Assembly: GCF_009674485.1 (NCBI RefSeq)
Contig: NZ_WKJJ01000015.1
Span: 62,001-126,000, forward strand
Origin: Pseudoduganella rivuli
Lineage (GTDB): Bacteria > Pseudomonadota > Gammaproteobacteria > Burkholderiales > Burkholderiaceae_D
Direction: 5' to 3'
Length of the DNA stretch: 64,000 nucleotides
A program made the position numbers and the translations under genes. A model generated the notes under the pieces. It had not been told where the DNA came from, did no database searches, and worked only from the letters and a program-made list of their open reading frames with translations. Below, piece after piece: positions 41,492 to 49,387 of the stretch. The stretch's first letter is position 1; every line of letters begins with the position of its first letter.

Positions 41492-42778
41492 ATGACTGAA
41501 TCCAGGAACGATACGCTGTTTGCCCGCGCACAGAAAACCACGCCGGGCGGCGTCAATTCACCTGTGCGCGCCTTCCGTTCGGTAGGCGGCACGCCGCGCT
41601 TTATTACGCGCGCCGAAGGTCCTTATTTCTGGGATGCCGATGGCAAGCGCTATATTGATTATATTGGCTCGTGGGGCCCGGCCATTGTCGGCCACGCCCA
41701 TCCGGATGTGGTGAAAGCCGTGCAGGAAGCCGCGACGCGCGGATTATCGTTTGGCGCGCCAACGGAAGCGGAAATCGATATGGCGGAAGAAATCTGCCGT
41801 CTGGTGCCATCGATTGAACAAGTGCGCCTGGTTTCTTCCGGTACCGAAGCCACGATGAGCGCATTGCGCCTGGCGCGCGGCGCGACGGGCCGCGATAAAA
41901 TCGTGAAATTCGAAGGCTGCTATCACGGCCATGCTGATTCCTTATTGGTGAAGGCAGGCAGCGGTTTATTGACTTTCGGAAATCCGACATCGGCTGGGGT
42001 TCCGGAAGATTTCGTCAAACATACGCTGGTTCTCGATTACAACAATATTGCGCAAATCGAGGAAGCCTTTGCGAATATGGGCAGTGAAATTGCCTGCGTG
42101 ATCGTGGAACCTGTTGCCGGCAATATGAATTTAATTAAAGCCACGCCGGAATTCCTGCAAGCGCTGCGCCGTTTGTGCACGGAACATGGTGCGGTATTGA
42201 TTTTCGATGAAGTGATGTGCGGTTTCCGTGTCGGCCTGAAAGGCGCGCAGGAATTGTATGGCATTCAGGCGGATTTGACGGCGCTGGGCAAAGTGATTGG
42301 CGGCGGTTTGCCCGTGGCGGCATTTGGCGGCCGCGCCGATTTAATGGCGAAAATGGCGCCGCTGGGCGCCGTTTATCAGGCCGGCACCTTGTCTGGTAAT
42401 CCAGTGGCGGTTGCCGCCGGCATGACGACATTAAAACTGATCCAGGAACCTGATTTCTATGACAAGCTGGCGGCATCCGCCAAACGCTTGGCAACCGGTT
42501 TAACGGCGGCAGCAAAAGAAGCTGGCGTGACTTTCTGCGCGGATTCCGAAGGCGGCATGTTCGGCCTGTATTTCAGCGAAACGCCACCGAATAATTATGC
42601 TGAAATGATGGCGGGCGACCGCGCGAAATTCAATACCTTCTTCCACGCCATGCTGGAGGAAGGCGTGTATTTCGCACCAGCGGCATTTGAAGCCGGCTTT
42701 GTATCGATCCAGCATGATGACGCCGTCATCGACGCAACCATCGCGGCGGCCCGCAAAGTATTCGCCACGCTGGGCTGA
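41492..42778 (+). CDS. hemL: glutamate-1-semialdehyde 2,1-aminomutase
   Basis: 428-residue PLP enzyme making 5-aminolevulinate in the C5 haem pathway. The PLP lysine is K267 in ALGKVIGGGLPVAAFGG; GSWGPAIVGHAHP, SSGTEATMSALRLAR and IFDEVMCGFRVG are canonical. GAGA ahead of the ATG may serve as a weak ribosome site. A strong intrinsic terminator follows. Third codon positions are noticeably more AT-rich than in most neighbours. Confidence 0.97.
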   Translation: MTESRNDTLFARAQKTTPGGVNSPVRAFRSVGGTPRFITRAEGPYFWDADGKRYIDYIGSWGPAIVGHAHPDVVKAVQEAATRGLSFGAPTEAEIDMAEEICRLVPSIEQVRLVSSGTEATMSALRLARGATGRDKIVKFEGCYHGHADSLLVKAGSGLLTFGNPTSAGVPEDFVKHTLVLDYNNIAQIEEAFANMGSEIACVIVEPVAGNMNLIKATPEFLQALRRLCTEHGAVLIFDEVMCGFRVGLKGAQELYGIQADLTALGKVIGGGLPVAAFGGRADLMAKMAPLGAVYQAGTLSGNPVAVAAGMTTLKLIQEPDFYDKLAASAKRLATGLTAAAKEAGVTFCADSEGGMFGLYFSETPPNNYAEMMAGDRAKFNTFFHAMLEEGVYFAPAAFEAGFVSIQHDDAVIDATIAAARKVFATLG

Positions 42779-42796
42779 TTCATTTCAGGTCGTTTT

Positions 42797-42825
42797 AAAA
42801 GCCGGGTTTTTGCCCGGCTTTTTTA
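42797..42825 (+). terminator. intrinsic terminator of hemL
   Basis: AAAAGCCGGG (42797-42806), a 6-nt loop, CCCGGCTTTT (42813-42822) and further T residues: a 10-bp stem with a U-tract, 18 nt after the hemL stop. Confidence 0.9.
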
Positions 42826-42936
42826 TTAGCTGCCCACCGGCCCTCCCGATTCCCATCAGCAAAAAATTACTCAAAAACGGCAGTTTTCACCCTTTTTATG
42901 CCAGATATTGGCGCGATCAAGCCAATTACCGGCATT

Positions 42937-42966
42937 TTTACGTGCGGCCAGCGTCCATGTTATGAT
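42937..42966 (+). promoter_or_regulatory. extended -10 promoter of the membrane protein gene
   Basis: TGTTATGAT at 42958-42966 (extended -10, hexamer TATGAT 42961-42966) with a weak TTTACG -35 at 42937-42942, spacer 18 bp. Transcription would start near 42973, so a start codon at 42981 would be almost leaderless while ATG 42993 has a proper leader. Confidence 0.5.
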
Positions 42967-42982
42967 TTTGGAAATCAACGAT

Positions 42983-42988
42983 GGAGGT
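42983..42988 (+). promoter_or_regulatory. Shine-Dalgarno deciding the 42993 start
   Basis: A full GGAGGT lies 4 nt before ATG 42993. The upstream in-frame ATG (42981) overlaps this site and has no ribosome site of its own, so 42993 is the start. Confidence 0.8.
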
Positions 42989-42992
42989 AACA

Positions 42993-43985
42993 ATGCAACG
43001 GTATTGGAATCGCGAGACGGGATTTATTGGCAGCGTAGTGCTGATGGCGGCGATCTATGCCATGGCATTTCGCCGGATCGCCTTGCCGGACTGGATGCTG
43101 TTGATTGATTTTTCCATTTCACTACCGTTGCTGCATTACCTGCTATTCCGTCCCGCGCTAAAAAAATGGCTGATCCGTTGGGCGCAACTAACTGGACTCG
43201 GAATTTTATTGGGTAGTGTCATTATTCCAGAATCGTCGCGCCAGATCTGGCCGTGGCTGGAAATGTTGAAAAGCGCTGCCATGGCAGTCCTGATTCCTGT
43301 CGAACTGGCTGTCATGGGTGGGATTGCATACGCGGTCTGGAAATTAATGCGACTTGACGGCAATATTGACCGCGCATTGCAAGCGGCAGTGGAAAAACGT
43401 TTAGGAGAATCCGTTTCCGCCAGGCTGGCGTTATGGGAAGCGCGTATCTGGCTGTATGCCCTATTCAAACCCCGGCATACCCGCTATACGGGAGACCAGC
43501 ATTTTACTTACGCAAAAAACAATGGCAACGCATCGAATCAGCTGGGCTTTATCTTTGCCATTCTGTTTGAAATGCCATTGGCGCATATGCTGTTGCATTT
43601 TACGTGGTCACCCAAAGCGGCATGGATTGCCAGTGTCTTATCGGTGTGGACGATGGGATACCTGGTAGCGGAATACCGCGCCACATTGGCCCGTCCGGTT
43701 TCCATCGATTGCGACAACCTGTATATACGCTGCGGTGTGCTGTCGGCGGATGCCATGATTCCGTGGCATCAAATTCAATCAATCGAAGCCATCCGGAAAA
43801 CCGTGCGGCGGCAACCGGGTGTGCGCCGCTACAAACAGATGGGAGAGTTGAATATCGCCATCCATTTGCAACCCGGCGTCCTGCTGCCTGATTTAATTGG
43901 CCGCATGCAACACACACGGCAAATCTGCCTGGGACTGGACGATGCGGAAGGTTTTATTAAAGCGGCAAGTGTGAATGTTGGATAG
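42993..43985 (+). CDS. polytopic membrane protein with PH-like C-terminal region
   Basis: 330-residue protein I do not recognise. About six hydrophobic helices are visible (e.g. GFIGSVVLMAAIYAMAF, AAMAVLIPVELAVMGGIAYA, LGFIFAILFEMPLAHMLLHF). A charged cytoplasmic-looking stretch lies in the middle (residues ~120-160). The C-terminal ~90 residues (SIDCDNLYIRCGVLSADAMI, PWHQIQSIEAI) look like a bacterial PH-type beta domain. It has its own promoter and a perfect Shine-Dalgarno. The gene 28 nt downstream probably shares its transcript. Base composition is somewhat AT-richer than the flanking core genes. Confidence 0.75.
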   Translation: MQRYWNRETGFIGSVVLMAAIYAMAFRRIALPDWMLLIDFSISLPLLHYLLFRPALKKWLIRWAQLTGLGILLGSVIIPESSRQIWPWLEMLKSAAMAVLIPVELAVMGGIAYAVWKLMRLDGNIDRALQAAVEKRLGESVSARLALWEARIWLYALFKPRHTRYTGDQHFTYAKNNGNASNQLGFIFAILFEMPLAHMLLHFTWSPKAAWIASVLSVWTMGYLVAEYRATLARPVSIDCDNLYIRCGVLSADAMIPWHQIQSIEAIRKTVRRQPGVRRYKQMGELNIAIHLQPGVLLPDLIGRMQHTRQICLGLDDAEGFIKAASVNVG

Positions 43986-44013
43986 AATTCAACAGTATTG
44001 GACGGGATACACT

Positions 44014-44517
44014 ATGCGTATGTTATTAATTGCAGAAAAACGCTCCAGCAGCGATAAATACGACTTTCTTCGTTTCGTCCGCAATAACGGCAGCACCAGC
44101 GCGGCGCAAATGCCGCGCCAGGGTATCTTGCCGCATGACTTAATTCATTTCGTGGTGGAATCCGCTCTGCCATTGCGCCACGGCTTTTTAAGCCAGGTGG
44201 CGCGGGGCGCCGATGCGGAATATGTGGTGCGGCAAGTGCACAGCTATGACCAGGCCACGGTCGATATCGAAGCCGCGCAAGTGGAAGCCATTGTCGAAGG
44301 CTTGCAAACCCAGTTATGGGCGGGCGACTTCGACAATGAAACGTTCATGGCGGCCGCCGAGGCGGCCTGTGCGGCGCGTGGCAAACCGGCCTACGACTTG
44401 TCCGGCATCGATGTGCGCACCAGCCTGTACGAACGGGCGCTGGCCCTGTTCCGCCAGTGGCAGGAAACGCCGTTCCACAAGTCGCTGTCGCTGGACTTCC
44501 ATCCCCGTCCAGTTTGA
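44014..44517 (+). CDS. hypothetical protein
   Basis: 167-residue soluble protein of unknown function: no signal peptide, no membrane segment. N-terminal basic segment (LLIAEKRSSSDKYDFLRFVR) followed by a conserved-looking block QGILPHDLIHFVVESALPLR and acidic, helical remainder. Starts 28 nt after the membrane gene. Alternative starts are ATG 43975 (overlapping the membrane gene) and ATG 44020; none has a strong ribosome site. Likely cotranscribed with its upstream neighbour. Convergent with the gene at 44565. Confidence 0.7.
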   Translation: MRMLLIAEKRSSSDKYDFLRFVRNNGSTSAAQMPRQGILPHDLIHFVVESALPLRHGFLSQVARGADAEYVVRQVHSYDQATVDIEAAQVEAIVEGLQTQLWAGDFDNETFMAAAEAACAARGKPAYDLSGIDVRTSLYERALALFRQWQETPFHKSLSLDFHPRPV

Positions 44518-44564
44518 TGACCCGGGCGGAGTTCTTGGCATAAGCCTTGGTTCCATGTACTTAA

Positions 44565-45377
44565 CTATTTCCTGAAATCCCGCTTTGCAATAATTTTCGG
44601 CGAGCCTAGAACATAGTACAAGATGCCTTCGACATTGAAGGGAATGCCTTTACGTGGGATATAAATATCATCGGCAGTTTTCAAGGATGGGGTCTGCATG
44701 CGTGCCCCCGCATCGTTCACTGTCGGATGTGCGATGCGCCCGATCAGCATGATCCGGATATCCTTGGTGCTGACCTCGCGAGCCTGCTCAATAGGATAGG
44801 GAATCACGTCTATCACACCACTATCAAAACGAACATATCGTCTTGCAAAGGCAGAGTCGAACGCTGTAGTAATGCCAAAGGCAGTGCCTCGCTCATAGAG
44901 TCCCGGCCGCCCCAGTGGATCTTTGACATATTTCGATTGATAGTCTGCAATGATAAAGTTGCAAAAAACAGGTTCCCGGTACTTTTCCAGGCACCATGGT
45001 TGACCAGGCTTTTGGACCACAGTGTATTTTTGCTCATCGGCGCTATAAAGGACTTCCACGTTGGCGAACTGGAAGTTGATTCTGATAGCGATGGCCCCTT
45101 TGGATGGCGCTATCAGCGTACCGTCCAGAAAAGCTTGCTTTTTAGCAATGTTTTCCGCTACCGTTTCAAACTCGCCTTTCTTGATCGCCTCAATTTCAGT
45201 CAAGCGAGTGACGAGATACTGCGCTGGCGGCGCAACCATCTTGGCCGGCAGTTCTTGCCAGTCCATGAAATTATCAAAGTAGCTGCCCTCGGCCGCAGCG
45301 ACCTCAGTCGCCGCAGTAGTAGCTGAGGCGATCGTGCAAAGCAACACCGCTAGCGTCACCTGAAATGTTCGGCGCAT
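44565..45377 (-). CDS. exported hypothetical protein
   Basis: 270-residue protein with a clear signal peptide (MRRTFQVTLAVLLCTIASAT, cleavage after ~Ala22-25). The mature part is mixed alpha/beta with two Cys (CLEKYREPVFC) that could form a disulfide in the periplasm. I recognise no family. It follows corA by 21 nt on the same strand. Its codon and base use is visibly less GC-rich than corA and most of the window, suggesting later acquisition or relaxed selection. Confidence 0.7.
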   Translation of the reverse strand: MRRTFQVTLAVLLCTIASATTAATEVAAAEGSYFDNFMDWQELPAKMVAPPAQYLVTRLTEIEAIKKGEFETVAENIAKKQAFLDGTLIAPSKGAIAIRINFQFANVEVLYSADEQKYTVVQKPGQPWCLEKYREPVFCNFIIADYQSKYVKDPLGRPGLYERGTAFGITTAFDSAFARRYVRFDSGVIDVIPYPIEQAREVSTKDIRIMLIGRIAHPTVNDAGARMQTPSLKTADDIYIPRKGIPFNVEGILYYVLGSPKIIAKRDFRK

Positions 45378-45398
45378 ATACAGAAACCCTCGGAAAAC

Positions 45399-46364
45399 TT
45401 ATTTCAGCCAGCCCCGGTGGCGGAAGTACAGGAATGGTGCAATCGCGCTGGTCACCATCAGGCCCAGAGACCAGGGATAACCAGCAGCCCAGTGCAATTC
45501 CGGGATATTGTCGAAGTTCATGCCGTAGACGCTGGCGATCAGCGTTGGCGGCAGGAAGGCGACACTGGCCACGGAGAAGATCTTGATGATCTTATTCTGG
45601 TTAATGTTGATGAAGCCGACGGTGGCGTCCATCAGGAAGTTGATCTTATCGAACAGGAACGACGTGTGGCCGTCCAGCGATTCAATGTCGCGCAAAATCT
45701 GCCGCGCTTCCTCGAATTGCTCGGAATTGAGCAGGCGGCCCCGCATCAGGAAACTGACGGCGCGGCGGGTATCCATCATGTTGCGGCGAATACGGCCGTT
45801 CAAGTCTTCTTCGTGCGCGATCGCGCTCAGCGCGTCGGCCGCGTCCTTGTCGGTGAATTCCTTTTGCAGCACGCGGAACGACACTTCTTCCAGGTTCTTG
45901 TAGATGCCTTCCAGCGCATCGGCCGAGTATTCCGCGTCCGTGGCGTACAGGTCCAGCAGCACGTCCATGTAGTCGGCAATCGAACCGGGACGCGAACGGG
46001 CGCGCATGCGCACCAGGCGGAACACCGGTAAATCGTCGGTATGAACGGAGAACAGCATCTTTTTGGCGAGGATGAACGCCACCGTCACCACGCGCGACGG
46101 TCCATCGTCTTCTTCCAGCAAGAAGTCGGTGCGCAAATGCAAATCGCCGTTTTCCGCTTCGTAATAGCGGGCCGATGCTTCAATGTCCTTGACTTCGTCT
46201 TCGCCCGGCAAAATCACGCCGTAAATGGCCTTGACCCAGTTACGCTCGTCGTCGTTGGGATCGGTCAGATCCACCCATACCGGCTCGACTTTTTCCAGAT
46301 CTTCGCGCGTCTCGATGGGAACCTGGTTGAGACGGCCATTTTGTAAGACGAAGACATTGATCAT
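45399..46364 (-). CDS. corA: magnesium/cobalt transporter CorA
   Basis: 321-residue CorA channel. The large acidic cytoplasmic domain ends in two C-terminal helices carrying the selectivity motif YGMNFDNIPELHW between them and a basic RHRGWLK tail. ATG 46364 (MINVFVLQNG) is preferred over GTG 46370. Imports Mg2+ as a pentamer in the inner membrane. Confidence 0.96.
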   Translation of the reverse strand: MINVFVLQNGRLNQVPIETREDLEKVEPVWVDLTDPNDDERNWVKAIYGVILPGEDEVKDIEASARYYEAENGDLHLRTDFLLEEDDGPSRVVTVAFILAKKMLFSVHTDDLPVFRLVRMRARSRPGSIADYMDVLLDLYATDAEYSADALEGIYKNLEEVSFRVLQKEFTDKDAADALSAIAHEEDLNGRIRRNMMDTRRAVSFLMRGRLLNSEQFEEARQILRDIESLDGHTSFLFDKINFLMDATVGFININQNKIIKIFSVASVAFLPPTLIASVYGMNFDNIPELHWAAGYPWSLGLMVTSAIAPFLYFRHRGWLK

Positions 46365-46480
46365 AGGCACTCTCAGCAGCCAGCGGTGGGGAAAATAAAA
46401 CAGCGCAAGTGTACTCGGAAAGCCCTTTTCCCGGCCACCCTTGTGTGCTTATTTTTAACGGTTTAACCGCCGTTGTACGC

Positions 46481-46876
46481 CTATTGGGTGGCTTTTTCGA
46501 TCATCTTGTCGCGCATGGCTTGCGGACCGGAGGCCGCCGGATCCGGCTTCGGCGCCTTGGGGGCTTCGATGCCGCGGGTTTCCTGTACCACCACCTTTTT
46601 CGTGGTGGGATTACTGGCCGCGCATTCCGTGTCCGAAAACACGGTTTTGCCGTCGATGACGCAACGGCGCAGTGCGGCCGCGGCCGGCTGCACGGCTTGC
46701 GTTCCCTTTTGCACCACGGCGTCCGCCCCGGTTTTCTTCAGCAATTTGTCCGCGCCTTCCGCGAACAGGTTGCGTTCCTTCTTCATCGAAAACAAGGCCG
46801 CCATCACGATGGCGGTCAGGCCCGCCATGATCAAAGCCACGGCAACCAGGCTGATGCCACGCTGGCGTTTCAACAT
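46481..46876 (-). CDS. small membrane-anchored protein, DUF4124-like
   Basis: 131-residue protein: a basic start (MLKRQRG), one transmembrane helix (ISLVAVALIMAGLTAIVMAA), a Lys-rich stretch, then RRCVIDGKTVFSDTEC, which resembles the DUF4124 Cys-containing motif, and a Pro/Ala-rich tail. GGGAG lies ~8 nt before the ATG. It is 27 nt downstream of mtgA, so probably in the same operon. Probably faces the periplasm; function unknown. Confidence 0.72.
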   Translation of the reverse strand: MLKRQRGISLVAVALIMAGLTAIVMAALFSMKKERNLFAEGADKLLKKTGADAVVQKGTQAVQPAAAALRRCVIDGKTVFSDTECAASNPTTKKVVVQETRGIEAPKAPKPDPAASGPQAMRDKMIEKATQ

Positions 46877-46903
46877 ACGATGGCTCCCGAAGGTGAGATT
46901 CCT

Positions 46904-47623
46904 TTATGGTAACTCAGCCGACCCCATCCGTTTCAGAATTGTTGCCGTTCGCCGCCCCAAATAACTGCTGTCCCGATGGCTGTCGTAATAGCGTGGATTC
47001 GGCAGCATCACGGCCAGCTTGGCTGCCTGCGCGGCGCCCAAGTTGGCGGCGCTGACGCCATAGTAATGTCGCGCGGCGGCTTCCGCGCCGAAGATACCTT
47101 TGCCGAATTCGACCACGTTCAAGTAAATCTCGAAAATGCGCTCCTTGTCCATCAGCGCTTCCAGCATGTACGTGATGATCAATTCCTGGCCTTTGCGCAG
47201 ATAGCTGCGCGATCCCGACAGGAACAGGTTTTTTGCCAGCTGTTGCGTGATGGTGGATCCGCCGGACACGACTTTCTTCTTTTTCGTGTTCTTTTCGTAG
47301 GCTTTTTGCAGCGCGTCCCAGTCCACGCCTTCATGTTCGGAAAAGTTCGCATCTTCCGACGCAATGATGGCCCGCTTCAAATTGCCGGAGATGCGGTTAT
47401 ACGGCACCCATTGCTGGCGGATATTCGCGTTCGGGTTCTTTTCCTTCAGCGCCGCCTGTTGTTCGCGCATGAACGACGTCATGGTCGGGTTGTGGTCCAC
47501 CCACCACCAGATCTGCAACAGGAAATACAGTTGCACACCCAGGAACAGCAGGGTCGGGATGATGAACAGCCACTTCAGCCAGCGCTTCCAGCCATTCTTT
47601 GCCGTGCTACCGCCCTTGCCCAT
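46904..47623 (-). CDS. mtgA: monofunctional biosynthetic peptidoglycan transglycosylase
   Basis: 239-residue GT51 enzyme polymerising lipid II into glycan strands. One N-terminal transmembrane helix (WLFIIPTLLFLGVQLYFLLQ) and the GT51 motifs SEDANFSEHEGVDWDA, GGSTITQQLAKNLFL, KGQELIITYMLEALM, KERIFEIYLNVVEFG and GIFGAEAAARHYYG. No transpeptidase domain. ATG 47623 lies 2 nt past the aroE stop. Confidence 0.96.
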   Translation of the reverse strand: MGKGGSTAKNGWKRWLKWLFIIPTLLFLGVQLYFLLQIWWWVDHNPTMTSFMREQQAALKEKNPNANIRQQWVPYNRISGNLKRAIIASEDANFSEHEGVDWDALQKAYEKNTKKKKVVSGGSTITQQLAKNLFLSGSRSYLRKGQELIITYMLEALMDKERIFEIYLNVVEFGKGIFGAEAAARHYYGVSAANLGAAQAAKLAVMLPNPRYYDSHRDSSYLGRRTATILKRMGSAELP

Positions 47624-47625
47624 GG

Positions 47626-48444
47626 TTACAGCTTCGCCCGCAGTTGAGCCAGCACATCCGCCGTCTGCGGACGCACGCCACGCCACGCGGCAAATGCCTC
47701 GGCCGCCTGTTCCACCAGCATGCCGAGGCCATCCCGCACGATCGCGCCGTGTTGTTGCGCGAACTGCATGAATACCGTCGGCTCTTTACCGTACATCATG
47801 TCCAGCGCCAGCGTCCCGGGACCGAATACGGTGGCCGGCACGGGCGGCAAGTCCGACGACAGGCTGGCCGACGTGGCGTTGATGACGATGTCGTACGTAC
47901 CTTCAACCTCCGCAAAACCGCAGGCCGACAATGCCGCGCCCGAGGACAGCGCGGCAAACTGCGCCACCAGCGCCTGCGCCGTGGCCACCGTGCGGTTGGC
48001 GATCGTCAGCGCCGCTGGATGGTATTCCAGCAGCGGCAGCACAACGCCGCGCGCCGCGCCGCCGGCGCCCAGCAACAGGACGCGCTTGCCCGTCACCGGC
48101 ACGCCCGCATTGACGACGATGTCGTTGACGAGGCCGGCGCCATCCGTGTTGTCGCCGACAATGCCCTGTTCCGTGAACAGCAAGGTATTGACGGCGCCGG
48201 CCGCCTGCGCGCGCATGGTCAGCGCACCGGCCAGTTTATGGGCTTCCAGTTTGAACGGCACCGTGACATTGGCGCCCTTGCCGCCTTCCGCGATAAACGC
48301 GTGTACCGCATCGGCAAACCCGTCCAGCGGGGCCAACCGCTTGTCGTAGGTCAGTTGCTGGCCGGTCTGGGCGGCATAAGCGGCGTGGATTTCCGGCGAC
48401 TTGCTGTGGGCAATGGGATTCCCGAATACACAATACTTGTCCAT
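47626..48444 (-). CDS. aroE: shikimate 5-dehydrogenase
   Basis: 272-residue NADPH enzyme of the shikimate pathway. N-terminal VFGNPIAHSKSPEIHAAYA holds the substrate Ser pair; NVTVPFK and the nucleotide loop LLGAGGAARGVVLPLL follow. ATG 48444 overlaps the stop of the TonB-like gene by 1 nt (TGATG); a GTG one codon earlier is less likely. Confidence 0.96.
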   Translation of the reverse strand: MDKYCVFGNPIAHSKSPEIHAAYAAQTGQQLTYDKRLAPLDGFADAVHAFIAEGGKGANVTVPFKLEAHKLAGALTMRAQAAGAVNTLLFTEQGIVGDNTDGAGLVNDIVVNAGVPVTGKRVLLLGAGGAARGVVLPLLEYHPAALTIANRTVATAQALVAQFAALSSGAALSACGFAEVEGTYDIVINATSASLSSDLPPVPATVFGPGTLALDMMYGKEPTVFMQFAQQHGAIVRDGLGMLVEQAAEAFAAWRGVRPQTADVLAQLRAKL

Positions 48445-49325
48445 CACTGCGCCGCACCACTCAAGTTTGTTTCCATTTTGTCATCCCTCGTGAATTTGAA
48501 GCGGGTGATGATCACCCACAGGTCGTCCCGTTCGCTCGACAGCATGTTCGGCGGGAATTTGCCGAACGGCGCCGCGCGGCGCACGATGGCCATGGCCGCC
48601 GCATCGAGCGCATCGTTGCCGGAACTTTTTTCGATACGGACGCCGCCGTCTTTTTCATAAATGCTGCCGTCCTGGAACACGGGGATGTACACCACCAGTT
48701 CGCCATACAGCTTGCGGCCATTTTTGGATGGGAAATTCAGCGTCCCCATTTCCTCGATGCGCTTTTGCATCGTCTTGTAATAGCTGGCATAGCCCACTTC
48801 GCGCGTGGACGGCGTGATGAAGGTTTTCTTGGGACGCTTGTTCTGGTCTTCGATGACTTGCGTGATTTCCGCCGCGCGCCGCGCAATGGCCTTGCTACTG
48901 TCGAGCAGGTCGGCGCCCGCCGGCAGCGGATCGGGACGGTCCCGCTCCGTGATGGGCGCGGCCGTGAACGGCGACTTGTGTACCTGCGTCAGCAGGTTTT
49001 TCTGCACTTCTTCCAGTTCCGCGATACGGCGCCGCGTGGCTTTCACGCTGTCGCCCATCTCGTTCTTGCGCATGTCCGGCAATGGCGACTTGGACCGTCC
49101 CGCATCCGCATTGCCGCCGCCCTCCAGGTTCGCCTGCGCCAGCGCATCGGCCTTCAGCGGCGCGTTGGCATGCTTGGCGTTGACGAGGATGACTTCCAGT
49201 CCCGGATCGGCCGGTTCCACCTTGAAGTTTTTCGGCGACACGAAATGCACCGCCAGCAACAAGCCGTGCACCACCAGCGAAATGCCGGTGGCCAGGTACA
49301 GCAAGCGGTTTTGTTGGAAAGACAT
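48444..49325 (-). CDS. TonB-like energy transducer
   Basis: 293-residue protein with the TonB plan: an N-terminal transmembrane helix (LLYLATGISLVVHGLLLAVH), a long charged periplasmic linker, and a C-terminal TonB_C domain (GRKLYGELVVYIPVFQDGSI ... DALDAAAMAIVRRAAPFGKF). The linker is helical/charged rather than the usual Pro-Glu/Pro-Lys repeats. ExbB/ExbD genes are not in the window. ATG 49325 is used; GTG 49328 is possible. Located between the RNB nuclease and aroE, all on one strand. Confidence 0.85.
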   Translation of the reverse strand: MSFQQNRLLYLATGISLVVHGLLLAVHFVSPKNFKVEPADPGLEVILVNAKHANAPLKADALAQANLEGGGNADAGRSKSPLPDMRKNEMGDSVKATRRRIAELEEVQKNLLTQVHKSPFTAAPITERDRPDPLPAGADLLDSSKAIARRAAEITQVIEDQNKRPKKTFITPSTREVGYASYYKTMQKRIEEMGTLNFPSKNGRKLYGELVVYIPVFQDGSIYEKDGGVRIEKSSGNDALDAAAMAIVRRAAPFGKFPPNMLSSERDDLWVIITRFKFTRDDKMETNLSGAAQ

Positions 49326-49387
49326 CACGCGGGAACCGTCACGAACTGACTTGAAAGAATGTGGATTCTACGATAAAGCCCGCGCCG

